Assembly: GCF_021083305.1 (NCBI RefSeq)
Contig: NZ_JAJFAY010000002.1
Span: 124,001 to 188,000, forward strand
Length of the DNA: 64,000 nucleotides
Origin: Haladaptatus sp. DYF46
GTDB taxonomy: Archaea > Halobacteriota > Halobacteria > Halobacteriales > Haladaptataceae
Direction: 5' to 3'
In this document: one piece after another, positions 45,281-54,432 of the stretch
How positions within the stretch are numbered: position 1 is the stretch's first letter
Layout of the letters: the number at the start of each line of letters is the position of its first letter
Made by a program: the position numbers and the translations under genes
Notes under the pieces: generated by a model
The model's database searches: none
The model's input: the letters and a program-made list of their open reading frames with translations, nothing else
What the model was told of the DNA's origin: nothing

Positions 45281-46213
45281 ATGGAGAGTCTCAACCGGAT
45301 GGCGCTCGAACTCGTGGACGAGACCATCGACTTCGCGGACGAACTGAACGTCGCCGCGTACGAACTGGACAACGAGGCGACCGTTCTCGACTTCGGCGTC
45401 GAAGCGACCGGCGGGATGGAGGCTGGACTGCTCCTCGCCGAACTCCAGACGGCCGGACTGGCGACAATACAGACGCGGATGGACGACGTCGCGGGCGCGC
45501 CGATACCGCACGTCGAACTCACGACGGACCACCCGGCGGTCGCCCTGCTCTGCTCGCAGAAGGCGGGATGGGAACTGACGGTGGAGGACTTCGAAGGACT
45601 CGGAAGCGGTCCCGCACGCGCGTTGGTCGCGGAGGAGGACGAGTACCGCCGCGTGGGTTACACGGACGCGTTCGACTTCGCCGTCCTCGCCGTCGAATCC
45701 GACACACTTCCGGCGGAGGACGTGGCGGAACACGTCGCCGACCTCGCGGAGGTAGAACCGAACTCGGTCTACCTGCCCACGTTCGCCACCGGGAGCATGG
45801 CGGGAAGCGTCACCGTCGCGTCCCGTGCCGCCGAACTCGCAGTCTTCCGCCTGACCGAACTCGGCTACGACCCGCTCGACGTCCGCTCGGCGATGGGGTC
45901 CGCGCCGGTCGCACCCATCAGCTACGACGAGGAGACGGCCATCGGCCGGACGAACGACGCGCTCGCGTACGGCGGAAAGGTCCACCTCACCGTGGACGAG
46001 GAGTTCGACCGCTTCGACGAACTGCCATCGACGGCGGGTGACGAGTACGGCACGACGTTCGAGACGTTCTTCGACGAGGAGGGGTGGGACTTCGAGGAGA
46101 TTCCCGAGAGCGTCTTCGCCCCTGCGCAGGTGACGGTGAACGTGGTAAACGGACCGACGCACGTCCTCGGTGAGACGAACGACGACCTGCTGGCGGAGAG
46201 CTTCGACCTGTGA
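45281..46213 (+). CDS. mch: Methenyltetrahydromethanopterin cyclohydrolase
   Basis: 310 aa. Starts MESLNRMALELVDETIDFAD. Diagnostic segments: FGVEATGGMEAGLLLAEL, SGPARALV and the GSAPVAPISYDEETAIGRTND stretch. In haloarchaea it interconverts methenyl- and formyl-tetrahydrofolate (or methanopterin-like) in one-carbon metabolism. GTGA overlap at its stop with the next gene indicates translational coupling. Confidence 0.95.
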   Translation: MESLNRMALELVDETIDFADELNVAAYELDNEATVLDFGVEATGGMEAGLLLAELQTAGLATIQTRMDDVAGAPIPHVELTTDHPAVALLCSQKAGWELTVEDFEGLGSGPARALVAEEDEYRRVGYTDAFDFAVLAVESDTLPAEDVAEHVADLAEVEPNSVYLPTFATGSMAGSVTVASRAAELAVFRLTELGYDPLDVRSAMGSAPVAPISYDEETAIGRTNDALAYGGKVHLTVDEEFDRFDELPSTAGDEYGTTFETFFDEEGWDFEEIPESVFAPAQVTVNVVNGPTHVLGETNDDLLAESFDL

Positions 46214-46695
46214 AGTTCAAACCCGTCCCGGAAGCGCCCGAGGACCTCGATTTCGTGAGCGACGTCCAGCGTGCGGTGCCGCTGGTCCCCGGCACGGAGG
46301 ACGACTGCTGTGCGCGGTTGATGCGACGAATCGGCTTCCAAAGCCGGGACACCGCGCGGACGTGGCTCACGTTTCTGCGGGCGCTCGAATTGGCCGAGGA
46401 AACGGAAAGCGGGTTCGTTCGCCTGCGCCGTGACCCGGACGAGGAGAAACTCGCCGAAGCGTTCCGAACGCGCGTGTACGGCGTCTCAACTGTCCTTGGC
46501 GCGCTGCCGGAAGACGAACCGCTCGACAGCGACGCCGTCTTCGAGGAGTTCGGCGAGGAGATTCCGACGTGGGAACGCCACAAGGACCCGACGCGGGTGG
46601 AAGAAGTCTGGCGCGAACGCGTCGGCAATATGCTGGAGTGGGCGGTGCTGTTGGGTCTCGCGGAGCGGTCCGACGACGGCTATCGGCGTAAGTAG
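46210..46695 (+). CDS. Conserved haloarchaeal protein, function unknown
   Basis: 161 aa starting at a GTG overlapping the mch stop (GTGA). It seems all-alpha, with two winged-helix-like repeats (RLMRRIGFQSRDTARTWLTFL, VGNMLEWAVLLGLAERSDDG), which could bind nucleic acids. No motif gives a function. The coupling with mch suggests co-expression but not a shared role. A hairpin (AGTGCAC..GTGCACT near 46743-46782) after the stop could be its terminator. Confidence 0.75.
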   Translation: MKFKPVPEAPEDLDFVSDVQRAVPLVPGTEDDCCARLMRRIGFQSRDTARTWLTFLRALELAEETESGFVRLRRDPDEEKLAEAFRTRVYGVSTVLGALPEDEPLDSDAVFEEFGEEIPTWERHKDPTRVEEVWRERVGNMLEWAVLLGLAERSDDGYRRK

Positions 46696-47028
46696 ACGGG
46701 ACGGGAAATCGACGCGAGAGCGGTTCCGCTCGAACGCACCCCAGTGCACCCCGCGTTTCGCGTCCCCCGTCGGGTGTGCACTCCTCATTATACAGTATAA
46801 TCGGCGTTATAAAATACTGTTTTTGCAGTGAGTACCGTTATACGTGCCCGGTGTAGTCAAACAGTACGTGAATAACAATGCAAATAGGAAGGAATATGGA
46901 TTAAAAGCAACGACTTGCACGATTTCTGTGAGTCGGATCCTCGATGCCATCGTGACACGATTCCGTCACGTGGGGGGAAGCGGGGAAGAATCGACGAACC
47001 AGTCGGAAAAAGACGATAGCACGGCACC
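46696..47028. other. 333-bp AT-rich intergenic region with inverted repeats
   Basis: No gene is seen. It contains an AGTGCACCC/GGGTGTGCACT type inverted repeat after the upstream gene, a palindrome ATTATAC-A-GTATAAT (46787-46801) and an AT-rich block 46800-46910, probably the promoter region of the following gene. Confidence 0.55.
46787..46801. promoter_or_regulatory. 15-bp palindrome ATTATACAGTATAAT
   Basis: Perfect 7-bp arms around one base in an AT-rich region. Could be a regulator operator or a double TATA (both strands). No known motif is matched. Confidence 0.4.
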
Positions 47029-47808
47029 ATGAAACCCGCATCCATCCCCCTCGGTGCGTTCGTCCGCCGAACGTTGTTACGCCGACTGTTGCGGCCGGTG
47101 GCGGCGTTCGCGTTTCTCGTAGTGGCGGGTGTGGCGGGGTTCAGCACGGTTCACGGCGTCGGCGTCGTGGACGCGCTGTTTTGGCTGATAGACCCGACGA
47201 GTATCGAACTGCACTTCCAGACGCACGAAGGCCCCGCGACGCTCGTCAAATCTTACGCCATCGTCATCCTCTCCGGCCTCGTCGTCGTCGGACTCTGGAT
47301 CGGCGAGACGTTCGTTTCGGCGGCGTTCGGTGGGCAGATACACGAGGAATTACGATACATGCAAACCCAACGCGAAATCGACAGCCTCGAAGACCACGTC
47401 ATCATCTGCGGATACGGGACGTTTGGAAAGACCATCGCCGCCCGACTCGACGCGGACCGCGACGTGGTGGTGATAGAGACGAAGGAGACGGGATACCGGC
47501 GGGCCATCGACGACGGGTTTCTCGCGGTCAACGGCGATGCACGGCGCGAGAACGTTCTCGCCGATGCGGGCGTCGAGCGGGCGGAGACGGTTATCGGCGC
47601 GATAGACGACTCCAACGTCAACATCCAGATCATCATCGCCACGACCCAACTCGAACCGGGAGCGAAACTCATCGTCCGGGCCGGTGACGAGACGTACGAA
47701 TCGCTCGCTCGGCAGGCCGGTGCCGACGAGGTGATAATCCCCGAAGTGGTGAGCGGAGAACAGGTATCGATGAGCCTCTCGCGTCGGGAGGAAAAACGGA
47801 TCCCGTAA
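47029..47808 (+). CDS. TrkA-N NAD-binding membrane protein lacking a K+ selectivity filter
   Basis: 259 aa. Two TM helices (residues ~25-50 and ~75-95) are followed by a TrkA-N/RCK Rossmann domain (DHVIICGYGTFGKTIAARLDADRD). This is the layout of two-TM K+ channels, but the loop between the helices (WLIDPTSIELHFQTHEG) has no TVGYG filter. So it may act as a sensor, a channel for something else, or a regulator of Trk. Start chosen at the first ATG after the AT-rich region. Confidence 0.85.
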   Translation: MKPASIPLGAFVRRTLLRRLLRPVAAFAFLVVAGVAGFSTVHGVGVVDALFWLIDPTSIELHFQTHEGPATLVKSYAIVILSGLVVVGLWIGETFVSAAFGGQIHEELRYMQTQREIDSLEDHVIICGYGTFGKTIAARLDADRDVVVIETKETGYRRAIDDGFLAVNGDARRENVLADAGVERAETVIGAIDDSNVNIQIIIATTQLEPGAKLIVRAGDETYESLARQAGADEVIIPEVVSGEQVSMSLSRREEKRIP

Positions 47809-47900
47809 CATCGACGTCCGCGAGGGATTCCGAGTCCAGACACGAGGCGAGACGAATGCGGCGTCCCCATTTTTACCGACCCGTCGCGTACGTATGGAGC

Positions 47901-48578
47901 GTGCCTATCGACACGCTGCTCTTCGACTTGGACGATACGCTGTTGGAGTACGAACAACGTTCGGAGGACGTACTCGCAACGTCGTTCGACCGCGTCGGAG
48001 TCGACCCGTTTTTCGACGTTCCGACGTACCACGCCCGTTACGACGAGTTTCTCGAAGCGGGACTGAGCGTGGACGAACAGCGAGCAGACTGTTTCGCGGC
48101 AATCGCGCGGGAAAACGGCCACGATGACGAGACGGGACGCCGGGTCGCGGCCGCGTTCGCGGATGTTCGAGACCACTCTCGGGTTCGGTATCTGCCGGAT
48201 GCGTCGGAAACGCTCGACGCGCTGGCCGAGGAGCACGCAATCGGCATCGTTACGAACGGTGCCCCGGAGATGCAACGGACGAAGATGACCGCGCTCGGTA
48301 TCGAACGGTACGCGGATACTGTCGTGTTTGCGGGCCACGATACGCCGGCAAAACCGAACTCCGACCCGTTCGAGCGTGCGCTCTCCGAACTCGATACCGT
48401 ACCCGAACGAGCCCTGCACGTCGGAAACTCGCTCGACACCGATATCCCCGGCGCGAAAGCCGCGGGAATCGGCGCGGTGTGGGTTCCAGCGACCCCCGAC
48501 GTGACGCCCGATCCGGTCCCCGATTTCGCGTTCGAGACGCTTCATCCGCTCGCGGAACGGCCGTGGCGGATGCCGTAG
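47901..48578 (+). CDS. HAD-superfamily hydrolase
   Basis: 225 aa from the GTG at 47901. The catalytic motif DTLLFDLDDTLLEYE (Asp nucleophile), motif II GIVTNGA, motif III KPNSDPF and acidic motif IV HVGNSLDTDIPGAKAAG are all present. A TTTTTACC stretch at 47871-47878 is 23-30 bp before the GTG, which supports a leaderless start there; an ATG at 47856 is an alternative. Likely a phosphatase (sugar or nucleotide phosphates). Confidence 0.88.
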   Translation: MPIDTLLFDLDDTLLEYEQRSEDVLATSFDRVGVDPFFDVPTYHARYDEFLEAGLSVDEQRADCFAAIARENGHDDETGRRVAAAFADVRDHSRVRYLPDASETLDALAEEHAIGIVTNGAPEMQRTKMTALGIERYADTVVFAGHDTPAKPNSDPFERALSELDTVPERALHVGNSLDTDIPGAKAAGIGAVWVPATPDVTPDPVPDFAFETLHPLAERPWRMP

Positions 48579-48799
48579 ATACGGAGGGTGGCACGGCCCC
48601 GATTCGGGGGGTCCGACGGAATTCCAAACAATTTCTCGGCTCGCCCTGTAACGTGATATCGAGCGGTTTCTCGGCCATGTATCGACGGTTCCGTGACCGA
48701 TCCGTTTTCATGGACCTCGACTCCTCGGACCGAGCGTCATCCTCTCCGGTTATCGGATTCCGAGAGAAGGCGGGACGCCTGACCAAGTAGCTCATCGAG

Positions 48800-49357
48800 T
48801 TACTGCACTTCGTAGGTCAAAACCGCAAAGATGTCACCGTATTGTTCTACGTTCGTCAGTCTCAACGGCGGGTCGGTAATCCTGCGCGGCAGTAGCGGTG
48901 CGCCCGAACCGAGCGTGACGGGTGCGACGGTGAGAATGATTTCGTCGAGGAGACCGTTCTCGTGGAACTGTCCGACGAGATCACCCCCGCCGACGAGCCA
49001 GACGTTCTTTCCGGCCGCCGCCTCCACCATTTCCGCATGGACGGGGGCAACATCCCCCTGCACGAAGTGAATATTTGCGCCGTCGATCTCCGGCAGTTCC
49101 CGACTACTAAACACCCAAGCCGGAACCTCATACGGCCACTGTTCCGGATTCTCCAGTAGATTTTCGTGTTCAATGAGCCACTCGTACGTCACCGAGCCCA
49201 TCGCCAAGGACCCAACCTGTTCTATGAATTCCGGGTAGTCGTCCTTCGCACCCTCTATCTCATCGATCTCCCCGAACTGGAAGAGCCAGTCGAGTGACCC
49301 GTTCTCGTCGGCGAGATACCCGTCGATACTCGTCGATGTGTAGTATTGCGTCTTCAT
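48800..49357 (-). CDS. Dihydrofolate reductase/RibD C-terminal family protein
   Basis: 185 aa. Starts MKTQYYTSTSIDGYLADENG and has the DHFR-like fold motifs LAMGSVTYEWL, NVWLVGGGDLVGQFHENGL and ITVAPVTLGSGAPLL. Related to the RibD reductase domain more than to folA; it may reduce a pteridine or pyrimidine. No partner genes. About 220 bp without a gene precede it. Confidence 0.88.
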   Translation of the reverse strand: MKTQYYTSTSIDGYLADENGSLDWLFQFGEIDEIEGAKDDYPEFIEQVGSLAMGSVTYEWLIEHENLLENPEQWPYEVPAWVFSSRELPEIDGANIHFVQGDVAPVHAEMVEAAAGKNVWLVGGGDLVGQFHENGLLDEIILTVAPVTLGSGAPLLPRRITDPPLRLTNVEQYGDIFAVLTYEVQ

Positions 49358-49459
49358 CCTTTCAACCTCCGTTTAAAAGCCGTTCTGACGTATGAAGGCT
49401 GCGCTACCGGTGTACCACGTGCTATCGTAAAAACTCCAGAAACTCGACTATGCGTTCGA

Positions 49460-51106
49460 TCACTCGTTCGGATTCACGTTCGTCACGGTGCCGACGCCCT
49501 TGCTCTGTCCTTCACGGAAGACGAACCGCTGTCCCTCCTCGACGAGGTAAGGTCGGAACTTGAATCGGACCCGCGTCGTGCCCTTGTCGCCGGGAAGGAG
49601 GTGGCCTCCCTCGGGTTCGAAGACGGCGGTTTCGCTGACCGTTTCCAAGTGGACGACGGGTTCGTAGCCCGTTCCGATTCGGGTCGGATGGTTGAGCACC
49701 ATCACTTCGGCTTCGAACTCGCGGACGGGGTCGGGGTCGGAATCCGGCGGGAGCAGGACCATCCCGCGTTCGATCTCCGGTTCCCGGACGCCCTTCAGCG
49801 CGATGCCGACGATTCGACCCGCCTTGGCCTCGTCCACGCGGTGATAGTGCATTTCGATGGAACGGACTTCGACGGTCCTGAACTGCCCGTCCGACATGGG
49901 ACCGAGGAGCAGTTCGTCGCCCGTCTCGACTGACCCGGAGTTGATGGTTCCGCTGGCGACCGCGCCGACGCCGGTCACGCTGTAGCTTCGGTCGATGTAC
50001 ATCTTGAACTCGCCGCTGTCGGCCGTCGTCTTCGGCAGTCGCTCGAACATCGTATCGAGCGCGTCGAGTCCATCCATCGTGACCGCGCTGGTCAGCAGAA
50101 TCGGGACGACGTTCTCGTCCACCTCCTCGATTGCGACGTCGACGCCGTGACGTTCGACGCGGAGCGGCACTTTGCCGACCTCTCGGAGCAGGTGTTCGAC
50201 CTCGCGTTCGACCTCCGTGGCGCGCTCCTCGCTCACCGCGTCGGTCTTCGTGATGGCGACGATGGTCGGGAGTTCGGTCGCGAGCAGGATGCCGAGGTGC
50301 TCGCGCGTCGTCTTCGTCGGACCGTCGTCCGCCGCGACGGTCAGCAACCCGTAGTCGAGTTTTTGCCCGACGAGGCCGCGGATGGTGGTGCGAAGCCACG
50401 GTTCGTGGCCCACGGTGTCCACGAAGGAGACGAGGCGGTCGCTCTCCTCGACCACCCGCGCGCGGTCGGATTTGCGATGCGGGTTGTCCATGCGGACCGG
50501 TCCGTCCTCGTCGTCGAAGCCGTACACCGCGTAGGAGAGATCGGCGCTCAAACCGCGTTGGACTTCGTGCGGTTGCACGTCGAGATAGCCCCGAGTCCCG
50601 CCTTCGCCGTCGTCCGCCTGTCCGGTGACGAGACTGCCGACCAGCGTGCTTTTCCCGTGGTCGACGTGACCCGCCGTGCCGACGACGATGTGTTCGCTGT
50701 CGATGTCGAGGACGGCCCCTTCCCGAATCGTGGCGACGCCGACCAGTCCGCCGTTCCCGTTCCGCGTCGAGGCGCGGATGCTGGTTTCGTTCGCGTCGAT
50801 ACCCCACGTTTGCACGTCCTCGATATGTGCACCCGCCTCCTCGGCGAGCAGTGACAACACGTCCATCGATTCCGAAAACGCGTCCGGGTCGATACCCGCC
50901 AAGCCGCCGTCGTCGGTCACGCCGACGACGTACGTCGCCACGCCGTTACCGGAGAGGACACGGTGACGCAGTTGTGCGGCCAGACTTTCCATTCGCCCGT
51001 GGGCGAGGTGGATCTCCCTCGTGAGTCGTTCCTTGAACTCCACGCTGCCGCCCTCCTGCTCTCCTCGGTCGAGAGCGCGTTGTAAGGCGGCGCGGTCGGC
51101 GCTCAT
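49460..51106 (-). CDS. GTPBP1-type translational GTPase
   Basis: 548 aa. A ~135-residue N-terminal alpha/beta region precedes an EF-Tu-type G domain: GTAGHVDHGKST (143-154), DTVGHEPW (G3) and AITKTDAV (G4, T in place of N). Domains II and III end the protein (LEVVRVGTGYEPVVHLETV, FKFRPYLVEEGQRFVFREG). Related to GTPBP1/eEF1A-like proteins; may act in mRNA decay or ribosome rescue. The G4 change is normal in this subgroup. Confidence 0.9.
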   Translation of the reverse strand: MSADRAALQRALDRGEQEGGSVEFKERLTREIHLAHGRMESLAAQLRHRVLSGNGVATYVVGVTDDGGLAGIDPDAFSESMDVLSLLAEEAGAHIEDVQTWGIDANETSIRASTRNGNGGLVGVATIREGAVLDIDSEHIVVGTAGHVDHGKSTLVGSLVTGQADDGEGGTRGYLDVQPHEVQRGLSADLSYAVYGFDDEDGPVRMDNPHRKSDRARVVEESDRLVSFVDTVGHEPWLRTTIRGLVGQKLDYGLLTVAADDGPTKTTREHLGILLATELPTIVAITKTDAVSEERATEVEREVEHLLREVGKVPLRVERHGVDVAIEEVDENVVPILLTSAVTMDGLDALDTMFERLPKTTADSGEFKMYIDRSYSVTGVGAVASGTINSGSVETGDELLLGPMSDGQFRTVEVRSIEMHYHRVDEAKAGRIVGIALKGVREPEIERGMVLLPPDSDPDPVREFEAEVMVLNHPTRIGTGYEPVVHLETVSETAVFEPEGGHLLPGDKGTTRVRFKFRPYLVEEGQRFVFREGQSKGVGTVTNVNPNE

Positions 51107-51196
51107 GGAGGCGAATTAGGGACCACAGGTCAAAAGGGTTGCCCGCGTTACAGGCTGGTTTACACGGCATCGGTACGATGCGCTCGGGAGTTATAG

Positions 51197-52180
51197 TTAG
51201 GTCTCGACGGCCAGCGTTTCGTCGTGGGTGAACTTCGTTCGGACGTGGTCACGTCGGAGTCGCCCCGTCGTGACGATGGTTGCGTTCGTCGCGTCGTCGT
51301 CGATGGAGAAGACGAACCACACGCTCACCGACTCGTCGCTATCGAGGACGCTCGGCTGAAACCCCTCGGTGTCGTTGAGTGGCTGGTACCCTCGAAGCGT
51401 TCCGTTCGATCGGAGCGCGAAGTCCTGTGGTCGGAGGCCGAGCGAGTCACTCCCCGAGTTCGTGACGTTCATCGAGACGAGGAGGAATTCCTCTCCGTCA
51501 TCCGGTTTGTACACGCCGTTGCCGCGTTCCGGGTTCACCTTCGAGACGCGTTTCGTGTTCCACCCGACGTCGAGCGCGCCCGTCGCGTCGCTCGGTGCGG
51601 TGGAGTTCGCGGTGACGTTCCACCCGCCGCTGGTCCGTACGTCGCCGCCGGTGCCGAGAATCGTGGGCGCAACGACGGCAGCGGCGACGATGGCGAGGAC
51701 GGCGACGAAGACGCCGGCCACCGCTTTCCGCGGTATTCCGTCCGAAAGCGAAAAGGGAAGTGAGAACCCGTCCTCGTCTCCACCGTCTCCGTCGGAGCCG
51801 TCTCCGCCCTCGACGAACCGTTCCACGAGGTCGTGAAGTTCGCGGGCTTCGACGATGGTTCGGAGTTTCTCGCCGTCGACCAACTGGACGCCCGCCTGCT
51901 CGCCGATCTTCTCCGCGTCCTCGCTGAACGTTCCCGGCGTGACGACGGCACCTTCATCGACGCCGTACTTCTGGCAGATTCTCACGAACTGCTGGAGGTC
52001 CTGTCCGCTGACGTTCTCACCCGTTTCGGGATCGGCCCAGATGAGCCCTTCCCCACCGTTGCGTTGGAGGGCGACGAACGATTTACCGGACTTCTCCGTC
52101 ACCGTCGTTTGCCAGCCCTGTTTCTTCCAGAGGGCGGCGACGAACTCCGGGAATTCTTCGTCGGGAATCTGTCGTATCAT
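51197..52180 (-). CDS. Membrane-anchored Mrr-like restriction endonuclease-fold protein with external DUF4352-like domain
   Basis: 327 aa. The N-terminal ~110 residues resemble the Mrr/restriction endonuclease fold (FPEFVAALWKKQGWQTTVTEKSGKSFVALQRNGGEGLIWADP). The usual catalytic D..(E/Q)xK is not clearly intact. A TM helix (AVAGVFVAVLAIVAAAVVAP) then leads to a C-terminal beta-rich domain with the DUF4352 pattern (NTKRVSKVNPERGNG.., FLLVSMNVTNSGSDSLGL). Probably the endonuclease domain is cytosolic and the beta domain outside. Function unknown. Confidence 0.78.
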   Translation of the reverse strand: MIRQIPDEEFPEFVAALWKKQGWQTTVTEKSGKSFVALQRNGGEGLIWADPETGENVSGQDLQQFVRICQKYGVDEGAVVTPGTFSEDAEKIGEQAGVQLVDGEKLRTIVEARELHDLVERFVEGGDGSDGDGGDEDGFSLPFSLSDGIPRKAVAGVFVAVLAIVAAAVVAPTILGTGGDVRTSGGWNVTANSTAPSDATGALDVGWNTKRVSKVNPERGNGVYKPDDGEEFLLVSMNVTNSGSDSLGLRPQDFALRSNGTLRGYQPLNDTEGFQPSVLDSDESVSVWFVFSIDDDATNATIVTTGRLRRDHVRTKFTHDETLAVET

Positions 52181-52247
52181 GGTCTGAAGCGGGCCTCCCG
52201 TTTTGTGCAGATATGGTCAATCATAGTATAAAAACCATCGGACACGT

Positions 52248-53660
52248 TCATCGTGTCCGGCGAAGGACGAGAACGGCCCCCGCCACGAGCGCCACGAGCG
52301 CGACAGGTACGTCGAATCCCGGCAGGTCACCCTCCGAAACCGACTGTGCGGTGATGGGTTGCTCGGTCTCGACGGGCGGAAGCGCCATTGTCGTGGTAGT
52401 CGCCGTCGTCGTGTTCGTGGGAGTCTCCGTCATCGTGGTTGTCGTAGGTTCTGTCGTCGTGGTTGTCACCGTAGTCGTCGTAGTCGTCGTCGCGGACGTC
52501 GTCTGTCTTGCGGCGACGACGCCGGTAACGGTCCTGTCTTGGTCACGGAGTTCGATACTGAAGGAGGTCCCCGGTTCGACGCCGCCGAAATCGAACGTCG
52601 AGCCGAACGTCCGCTCCTCCGTCACCGTCGCCGTTTTCGGCCAGAAGAACGAGTTCTTGCCCGTATCGTAGGCGGTCACGTTCACCGTCGTCCCCGGCGC
52701 GAGATTCGTCGTTCCACCGATTCTAGTTTGATCTTCGACGACCAGCACGTCACCCGAGTAGTCCAACGCGACGCGCCGCTCCTCGACCGAAAACGTCGTC
52801 GTCGCCCGCTCCGGTTCCGTCACCAATCCGTTTTCCGCGCCGATTTCGAACGCGACGTCGTACGCATCTCCGGCCTCGATGTCGTGTTCATCCGTGTCGA
52901 GAACGAGGTACAACACGTCGTTTTCGTCGTCGAGCATCATCCGCGTCGCTTCGTCGCCGTCGAACTCGTTCGGAACGGTGTTACGATGCGCGTTCGTTTC
53001 GCGGAAGTGAACGCTGACGTTCTCCCCGCTCCCGTCGAGCATCGACTTGTGGAGGAACCCCGACATCCCGGACACGTTGACGGCGAGAACGAACTGATCG
53101 CCCTTCGCAACCGTCCCGTTTTCCGTCGCTGACGCCGCTTTCCGTAGGTCGTCCGGAGTTTCGAACTCGTCGGGATTCACCGCCTCCGGTGTCGGCAACA
53201 CTCCCGTCCACGCGTCGCCCGTCTCCCGTTGTTCGACCGTGAACGAACCGATGTCCTGTGTGACCCCACCGATCATGACGTTCATATCGTACACGCCGGG
53301 TTGGAGCGGCCCCGATTCCGACGGAATCCGCACGTTCGGCGTTCCCCTGATTCCGCCCTTTCGCAACGAAATCGTCTCGTTCGGGTCGTCGGCCCGGTAC
53401 GTGTTGAGGTCGAGCGTCGTGGTGCCCTTCGTCACGTTCACCTGCACCCAAAACCCCTGGTCGGGCGACCCGATGTTGACCGTCGCCGCTTTCGAGGCGT
53501 GAACGGTGATCGGAATCACGTCGCCGCGGTCGTCGCCGGGGGATCGCGTTTCGAAGGTGGCACTTTTTCCGGCCGCGCCGACGAACGAAATCGGTCCCAC
53601 GAGGAGCGAGCAGAGGAGGACGGCGACGACGAGCAGTGAAACGGCTCTATGGGGTCGCAT
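52248..53660 (-). CDS. Cell-surface protein with BGTF-like repeats and PGF-CTERM sorting signal
   Basis: 470 aa. A Sec-type signal peptide (RAVSLLVVAVLLCSLLVGP) is followed by beta-rich domains, a threonine-rich low-complexity linker (residues ~380-430, encoded by a simple GTCGTC/GTAGTC-type repeat) and the C-terminal tripartite signal PGFDVPVALVALVAGAVLVL-RRTR. That signal directs archaeosortase A anchoring (the P-G-F motif is present). Likely glycosylated and part of the envelope. ATG at 53660 is used; the frame upstream has no signal-peptide features. Confidence 0.9.
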   Translation of the reverse strand: MRPHRAVSLLVVAVLLCSLLVGPISFVGAAGKSATFETRSPGDDRGDVIPITVHASKAATVNIGSPDQGFWVQVNVTKGTTTLDLNTYRADDPNETISLRKGGIRGTPNVRIPSESGPLQPGVYDMNVMIGGVTQDIGSFTVEQRETGDAWTGVLPTPEAVNPDEFETPDDLRKAASATENGTVAKGDQFVLAVNVSGMSGFLHKSMLDGSGENVSVHFRETNAHRNTVPNEFDGDEATRMMLDDENDVLYLVLDTDEHDIEAGDAYDVAFEIGAENGLVTEPERATTTFSVEERRVALDYSGDVLVVEDQTRIGGTTNLAPGTTVNVTAYDTGKNSFFWPKTATVTEERTFGSTFDFGGVEPGTSFSIELRDQDRTVTGVVAARQTTSATTTTTTTVTTTTTEPTTTTMTETPTNTTTATTTTMALPPVETEQPITAQSVSEGDLPGFDVPVALVALVAGAVLVLRRTR

Positions 53661-53824
53661 CAGATGACAACCTCTCGACAAAGGTTTGGAGGTATCGGAT
53701 AAAACGACAGATTCCGGCACATACGTGGACCGATGGCCGGGGTCGGTAGTGTCGGCATGGTTTAGTACGAGATGTGTTATGAACCATCCGTAATAAATTC
53801 GTCCGTCAGTACCGCGACTGATAA

Positions 53825-54352
53825 TCAGCGGTCGGTGCGAACGCGTTCGTACGCCTTGTTGACACGTTTGAACGCCTCTTCGTTCCCGTCCGCTCGGTCG
53901 GGATGAACGCGTTTCACCTTCTCACGGTAGGCCTGCCGGACCGTATCCTCGTCCGCGTCGGCATCGACGCCGAGGATTCGATAGGCCTCCTTCGGACTCG
54001 GGCCGGGCCGTCCGCCGACCGTAGCGCGCCCGCCCGTCGCCCTCTCACCGGTCCGTGCTCGACCCCTTCCCGCCGCTTGCCAACGCGCTCGTTCGCGTGC
54101 TTGCTGTCGGGCCTGCTCGCGTGCCGCACCGGGCGACGGGCCGAACCCCCGACGCGGTTCTCGGTACGCCTCACGTTCGACCTTCTTCGCGAGTCGCCCC
54201 GTGGCGTGATACCACAGGATGGCCGTCGTGATGCCGAACGGGACCGCAAAAATGATGAGAACAGGGTTGTACGCGAATCCCAGCGAAACCATCGAAACCG
54301 TGATTCCGGCGAAGACGGCGGCCATGGCGAGCAAGAGACGCGACCTGTGCAC
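53825..54352 (-). CDS. Membrane-anchored J-domain protein
   Basis: 175 aa. Two TM helices at the N-terminus (LLLAMAAVFAGITVSMVSLGFAY-type and LIIFAVPFGITTAILWY) precede a basic linker rich in R, A and G and a C-terminal J domain with the HPD motif (KRVHPDRADGNEEAF). J proteins stimulate Hsp70/DnaK ATPase; this one would recruit DnaK to the membrane. Not the canonical DnaJ. Confidence 0.88.
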   Translation of the reverse strand: MHRSRLLLAMAAVFAGITVSMVSLGFAYNPVLIIFAVPFGITTAILWYHATGRLAKKVEREAYREPRRGFGPSPGAAREQARQQARERARWQAAGRGRARTGERATGGRATVGGRPGPSPKEAYRILGVDADADEDTVRQAYREKVKRVHPDRADGNEEAFKRVNKAYERVRTDR

Positions 54353-54432
54353 GGTTTCGCTACGGGTGGATGGGTGTTAAGCCTCTCGCCGCCAGCAAGT
54401 TCGGCGATGACACCCGAAACGACCCGTTTCCC

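Noticed and set aside
48250..48795. 181-codon minus-strand frame after the HAD gene
   Set aside because: Mostly antisense to the HAD gene, with no family features; the 220-bp gap itself shows no gene.
52430..52500. Tandem nucleotide repeat as a mobile element
   Set aside because: The GTCGTC-type simple repeat encodes the threonine-rich linker of the surface protein and is better explained as protein low complexity.
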